Of a stretch of 6,904 nucleotides of DNA, positions 4,164-6,904 are shown in pieces. This DNA is from Opitutaceae bacterium. Its GTDB lineage: Bacteria > Verrucomicrobiota > Verrucomicrobiae > Opitutales > Opitutaceae. A model generated the notes under the pieces. It made no database searches, was not told the DNA's origin, and saw only the letters and a program-made list of their open reading frames with translations. The position numbers were made by a program, and so were the translations under genes. Where the stretch lies: NCBI GenBank assembly GCA_031266495.1, contig JAISAX010000242.1, forward strand, positions 1-6,904. The letters run 5' to 3'. The first letter of the stretch is position 1. Each line of letters begins with the position of its first letter.

Positions 4164-5939
4164 TTACCAGGTGTAGTTCACGCCGGCGCGGGCCATGACG
4201 TCGTCGAAATCGTCGGTGGTGGCGACTTCGGCGTTGACGGTCACGGCGCTGTTGAGGCGGCGGGCGTAACCGGCGGCGAGGCCGGTTTCTCCGTCGAAGT
4301 AGGCGACGCCGATTTTGGCGGCGTTGTTTTTGCCTTCGCCGATGACGGGCGTCTGGAGGGCGGCGGCCATCGAGATGCCCCGGCGGAGGGTTTTGATGTC
4401 GCGGGTGTTCCGGGCGGTGCGGGCTTCGAGGGCGGAGGTGCGGCCTTCGAGACTGGTCACACGATTGTCGAGGGCGGCTTCCACGGTGCGCGCGCGCGCC
4501 GATTCGGCATCAATGCTGGCCTGGAGGTCGATGCGGGTGGCGTCGATGTTGGCCTGCAACCGGCTGTCGGCGGCGGCGCGGGTGGCGGCCTCGTCGTCGA
4601 TGCGGACACCGAGAGCGTTGTCGGCGGCGGTGCGGGTGGCGGCTTCGTCGTCGATGCGAATGCCAAGGGCGGTGTCGGCAGCGATGCGGGCGGTGGCCTC
4701 GTCGTCAATGCGAACGCCGAGGGCGGTGTCGCGGGCGATGCTGTCGGTTTCGATCTGGTTTTCGCGGGTGGTGGCGCGGGTGGCTTCGGTCGCCACGTCG
4801 TCCACGGTGGCGACGAGCACGCCGTCCTGGCGAAGCTGGCTGCCGTTGGTGACGTTGATGTCGATGGCGTTGCCACCGGCGTCCTGGGCGTAGAGTTGCT
4901 GCTCGCCTCCGACTTCGTTGGTGATGAGCGAATTGTTGCCGATGTGAATCGCTCCGTCGGCGTCCCGGCGAATGAGGTTTTCGCGGGTGGAGGCCTCGTC
5001 TGCGATCGCTTGCGCGTTGGCGGCGATGTCGCTGGCATTTTGGGCGATGTCCTGCGCGTTGGTCGCAATATCCTGCACGTTGGTCGCGATGTTCTGTGCG
5101 TTGGTCGCGATATCCTGCGTGTTGGTCGCAATGTCCTGCACGTTGGTCGCGATGCCTTGCGTATTGGCGGCGATGGAATCGGCGTTGCCCATGATGGCTT
5201 CGCGTTCCCAGGAGCCGTTGAGCACGGTGTCGAGCGCGGTCTGCTTGTTGGCGTCGGAGATGGGGGGAAGGTCATTGAGCGCCTGCGCAGTGGCGTTGGC
5301 GAGATCGGCAATGGCGGCAAGATCCCCTGAACCACCGTCGTAGGTGCCGAGAGCGGTGGCGACGGCGGCGTCCTGCACGGAAGGATCGCCGGACGGAAGT
5401 CCGTTGACGGTATCAATGACATTCTGGAGTCCGCCGACGTTCTGCGTGCCCTGCTTGTAGGCATCGGCCGCGGCCTTGACGGCGGCGGCGGCATCATCGG
5501 CGTTCTTTTGGGCGACGGCAACGGCTCCGGTGTCGGCGGCGAAGATGGCGTCGTTGACGAGATCGATTTTGGCCTTGGCAGCGATGGCGTCGGTTTCGGC
5601 AGCCTGACGTTGGGCAAGGGCGGCGGCGGCGGCGGTGGTATCGCCGATGGCATTGGCGGCGTCAACGGCGGCCTGGGCCGCGGCGATGTCGGTCTGGGCC
5701 TGGTCCCAGGCGGTTTGCTCGGTGGTGACGATGCCCGTGAGCCGGTCAAGCGCAGCCTGGATGCCGGCCGGGAGCCCCGCCCCTCCGCCGGGAGCGAGCG
5801 CTTCGAGCGCCGCGACCGAATCCGCGAAGCTGGTGTCGGAATTGGGTGCCGAGGTGGCGGCGAATGTCCAGGGCGAGATTCCCAGGATGGATACGGCAGC
5901 AAGGGCGGCGCGGATGTGGTGTTTTTTAACCTTTTTCAT
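4164..5939 (-). CDS. Trimeric autotransporter adhesin with YadA-type anchor
   Basis: This 591-residue protein is probably a type Vc secreted surface protein. It has a signal peptide (residues 1-27, MKKVKKHHIR then a hydrophobic core, cleavage near TFA), an Ala-rich helical region (about 38-245), and eight heptads of the form IATNxQD (256-311). A short beta-rich head-like block (about 325-382, with IHIGNNSLITNE and INVTNGS) follows. Three 18-residue repeats based on ALGVRIDDEAATR (406-459) come next, then more coiled coil (about 460-520). The C-terminal membrane anchor (about 519-591) ends GVNYTW, with the aromatic last residue typical of outer-membrane beta-barrels. Asn recurs every seventh residue in the stalk, matching the N@d layers known from such adhesins. 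The ATG at 5937-5939 lacks a clear ribosome binding site, but the signal peptide fixes it. A terminator follows. The ligand cannot be inferred. Confidence 0.92.
   Translation of the reverse strand: MKKVKKHHIRAALAAVSILGISPWTFAATSAPNSDTSFADSVAALEALAPGGGAGLPAGIQAALDRLTGIVTTEQTAWDQAQTDIAAAQAAVDAANAIGDTTAAAAALAQRQAAETDAIAAKAKIDLVNDAIFAADTGAVAVAQKNADDAAAAVKAAADAYKQGTQNVGGLQNVIDTVNGLPSGDPSVQDAAVATALGTYDGGSGDLAAIADLANATAQALNDLPPISDANKQTALDTVLNGSWEREAIMGNADSIAANTQGIATNVQDIATNTQDIATNAQNIATNVQDIATNAQDIAQNASDIAANAQAIADEASTRENLIRRDADGAIHIGNNSLITNEVGGEQQLYAQDAGGNAIDINVTNGSQLRQDGVLVATVDDVATEATRATTRENQIETDSIARDTALGVRIDDEATARIAADTALGIRIDDEAATRTAADNALGVRIDDEAATRAAADSRLQANIDATRIDLQASIDAESARARTVEAALDNRVTSLEGRTSALEARTARNTRDIKTLRRGISMAAALQTPVIGEGKNNAAKIGVAYFDGETGLAAGYARRLNSAVTVNAEVATTDDFDDVMARAGVNYTW
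4563..4724 (-). repeat. Three in-frame 54-bp repeats in the adhesin stalk
   Basis: Three contiguous 54-bp units encode residues 406-423, 424-441 and 442-459 of the adhesin, each reading ALG[VI]RIDDEA followed by a variable Ala/Thr/Arg-rich tail. The units are very similar at DNA level, so recombination or slippage could add or remove 18 residues without shifting the frame. Confidence 0.85.
5007..5174 (-). repeat. Eight in-frame 21-bp heptad repeats in the adhesin stalk
   Basis: Eight 21-bp units encode residues 256-311, each close to I-A-T-N-x-Q-D. Asn falls at residues 259, 266, 273, 280, 287, 294, 301 and 308. The four or five central units are nearly identical in DNA (GCGACCAAC core on the coding strand), while the outer units have diverged, the usual pattern for a tandem array that changes by unit gain and loss. 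Confidence 0.85.
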
Positions 5940-5977
5940 TAATTTGTAGATGGATGGTTATTTGTCGGGAATTACGC

Positions 5978-6000
5978 GAGGGAGCGGCAGCGCTTCCCTC
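5978..6000. promoter_or_regulatory. Hairpin in the adhesin leader region
   Basis: GAGGGAGCG (5978-5986) pairs with CGC-T-TCCCTC (5991-6000) with one bulged base and a GCAG loop. It lies 38 bp upstream of the adhesin ATG and 66 bp past the regulator stop. No T-run follows on the minus strand, so it is more likely a leader structure than a terminator. Its exact role is unknown. Confidence 0.35.
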
Positions 6001-6010
6001 CACGTAAGAG

Positions 6011-6024
6011 CCGGAAATATCCGG
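6011..6024. promoter_or_regulatory. Small dyad CCGGAAATATCCGG upstream of the adhesin gene
   Basis: CCGGA and TCCGG are exact inverted repeats around AATA, 71 bp upstream of the adhesin ATG. It could be an operator or the stem of a weak terminator for the regulator gene. Nothing in the sequence decides between these. Confidence 0.25.
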
Positions 6025-6055
6025 GGATCGGACGGCAACAGACGAGTATCGCGGA

Positions 6056-6071
6056 GTTAATTCAGGTTAAC
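6056..6071. promoter_or_regulatory. 16-bp repeat, copy near the adhesin promoter (candidate operator)
   Basis: GTTAATTCAGGTTAAC is identical to the sequence at 6800-6815. It has dyad ends (GTTAA and TTAAC). It overlaps the stop codon of the regulator (TAA on the minus strand at 6067-6069) and lies 116 bp upstream of the adhesin ATG, which suits an upstream activator or operator site. The binding protein is not known; the adjacent LuxR-type regulator is the obvious candidate. Confidence 0.5.
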
Positions 6072-6708
6072 GGGAGCGCCGGAGGATGGGGATGAGGACG
6101 GAACCGAGAACCTTGCGCATTCGCGTGATTTGCACGCGGACCGTCAGGTGGGAGATGCCGAGGCGCGCGGCGATTTCCTTGTAACGGTGTCCGCATGACA
6201 AGTCCTGGTAAATCGCCTGTTGTTGCGGGGTGAGTCTGGAGCAGGATCGCTGCGTCTCGGCGAGAGTCGTCTTGAGGAGCCTGGCGACGAGGGCGGCAAT
6301 GATGGCGCGATTCCCGTCCGGTTCCTTCGCGGGCGGACAGAGGAAGATCAGCCGGAGCGGCAGTTCATGGTGGTCGAAACAGGGAAGTGGATACGCCGTG
6401 GCCCGCAGGGCGACGGGATGGCCGTGCCGGTCGGGTATGGTAACCGGACAACTGGCGGGTCGCTCCTGGAGGGATTTTTTGATGTACGCCAGGGTGGGCT
6501 CCGGGAGGGGCCAGTGGTGGCCGGGGAGGGGGTTGCCGGAGAGGAGGATTCGCCCGGTTTTGTCTTCGATCCAGGAGAGGCCGGGGAAGAGTGTGATCAG
6601 GTTCTGCAATCCGGACCATTGCAGGATGGCGGGGGCAACCGGGATCTCGTCGGAAGGCGTGGTACAACGATCCTGTCCAAAGGAAGGCTCTGGATTGATG
6701 GTGACCAT
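6067..6708 (-). CDS. LuxR-type helix-turn-helix regulator with PAS-like N-terminal region
   Basis: This 213-residue protein has a C-terminal LuxR/GerE-type DNA-binding domain at about 158-202 (LTPQQQAIYQDL, then YKEIAARLGISHLTV and RVQITRMRKVLG). All core positions are present: the Glu-Ile-Ala turn, Leu-Gly-Ile-Ser, and Thr-Val before the recognition helix. The N-terminal part (about 28-125) includes LITLFPGLSWIEDKTGRIL, which resembles the start of a PAS domain, so a small ligand or another signal may be sensed; that is inference. There is no receiver domain. The ATG at 6706-6708 is the only usable in-frame start after an upstream TGA near 6766-6768, but its ribosome binding site is poor. 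The gene lies 127 bp upstream of the adhesin on the same strand, and both have the same 16-bp element upstream, so control of the adhesin plus autoregulation is plausible. Confidence 0.83.
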   Translation of the reverse strand: MVTINPEPSFGQDRCTTPSDEIPVAPAILQWSGLQNLITLFPGLSWIEDKTGRILLSGNPLPGHHWPLPEPTLAYIKKSLQERPASCPVTIPDRHGHPVALRATAYPLPCFDHHELPLRLIFLCPPAKEPDGNRAIIAALVARLLKTTLAETQRSCSRLTPQQQAIYQDLSCGHRYKEIAARLGISHLTVRVQITRMRKVLGSVLIPILRRSR

Positions 6709-6794
6709 CGGTTCGGCTGTGATGTGGCGTTGGGAGGGATTCGGAGGGCGAAAGCTCTGTTTTTGTCATGCGCGCGTCTTTCCGGACGAATGCG

Positions 6795-6815
6795 TTCAGG
6801 TTAATTCAGGTTAAC
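6795..6815. promoter_or_regulatory. Tandem TTCAGGTTAA repeats containing the second 16-bp element
   Basis: TTCAGGTTAA occurs twice back to back (6795-6804 and 6805-6814), so the copies lie one helical turn apart. The segment 6800-6815 is identical to 6056-6071. The site is 86-106 bp upstream of the regulator ATG, in the expected promoter region, and is a candidate operator for autoregulation. Confidence 0.5.
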
Positions 6816-6832
6816 AACTGATGCTGCGCGGT

Positions 6833-6862
6833 TCGACGGGTATCGACGGGTATCGACAGGGG
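6833..6862. repeat. Tandem 10-bp repeats TCGACGGGTA
   Basis: TCGACGGGTA is present at 6833-6842 and 6843-6852, followed by a degenerate copy TCGACAGGGG (6853-6862) and a further CGACGGGG. They are phased by one helical turn and lie upstream of the candidate operator of the regulator. They may be binding sites or simple replication-slippage repeats. Confidence 0.6.
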
Positions 6863-6866
6863 CGAC

Positions 6867-6881
6867 GGGGGGGGGGGGGGG
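6867..6881. repeat. Homopolymer tract G15
   Basis: Fifteen consecutive G lie about 158 bp upstream of the regulator ATG and directly after the CGACGGG repeats. Tracts of this length readily change by slippage. It is non-coding as far as the window shows. The remaining bases to 6904 contain no recognisable gene. Confidence 0.9.
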
Positions 6882-6904
6882 ACGGCGCCCGGCGAGATTT
6901 CCCC

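Noticed and set aside
5007..5174. Common origin of the adhesin 21-bp repeats and the intergenic 21-bp array
   Set aside because: The shared period is coincidental: the sequences are unrelated and one period reflects coiled-coil heptads.
4053..5330. Plus-strand open frame of 425 codons opposite the adhesin
   Set aside because: It is Gly/Val/Asp-rich low-complexity sequence that mirrors the repeats of the adhesin; the minus frame has a signal peptide and an anchor domain.
4457..5902. Minus-strand frame of 481 codons overlapping the adhesin
   Set aside because: It is Pro/Ser/Arg-rich, typical of a shifted reading of a GC-rich gene, and has no domain.

Overview
The window is high-GC and every gene I can support lies on the minus strand, so the order of transcription runs from right to left. 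The content suggests a diderm bacterium. A trimeric autotransporter adhesin with a YadA-type anchor needs an outer membrane, and long inverted repeats built from short AAAGG or GCTAAAGAA modules fill the intergenic space. My best guess is Verrucomicrobiota, possibly Opitutaceae, but that rests on general resemblance and not on a marker gene.

Read in transcription order, the layout is as follows. (1) The right edge (6709-6904) holds a G15 tract, two sets of tandem 10-bp repeats, and the start of a small LuxR-type regulator (6067-6708). (2) A 127-bp gap with two hairpins leads to a 591-residue trimeric autotransporter adhesin (4164-5939), which ends in a strong intrinsic terminator (4078-4117). 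(3) A secreted trypsin-like protein (3245-4045) follows; it has Thr where the catalytic Ser should be. (4) A repeat-rich region of about 630 bp (2610-3244) carries a 31-bp inverted repeat and a nine-unit array of 21-bp quasi-palindromes. (5) A 53-codon ORF with a clear signal peptide (2448-2609) runs into a 19-bp inverted repeat that supplies its stop codon. (6) An LTA-synthase-family membrane enzyme (179-2167) is followed after 60 bp by the first 39 codons of a DNA topoisomerase III gene, which runs off the left edge.

The clearest functional link is between the regulator and the adhesin. An identical 16-bp sequence, GTTAATTCAGGTTAAC, lies about 91 bp upstream of the regulator start and 116 bp upstream of the adhesin start, in the same orientation. 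This suggests, but does not prove, that one factor, perhaps the regulator itself, controls both genes. The phosphotransferase-like enzyme and topB could share a transcript, since there is no terminator between them. I see no defence island, CRISPR array, integrase or transposase. The most unusual material is the repeat structure in 2396-3138.
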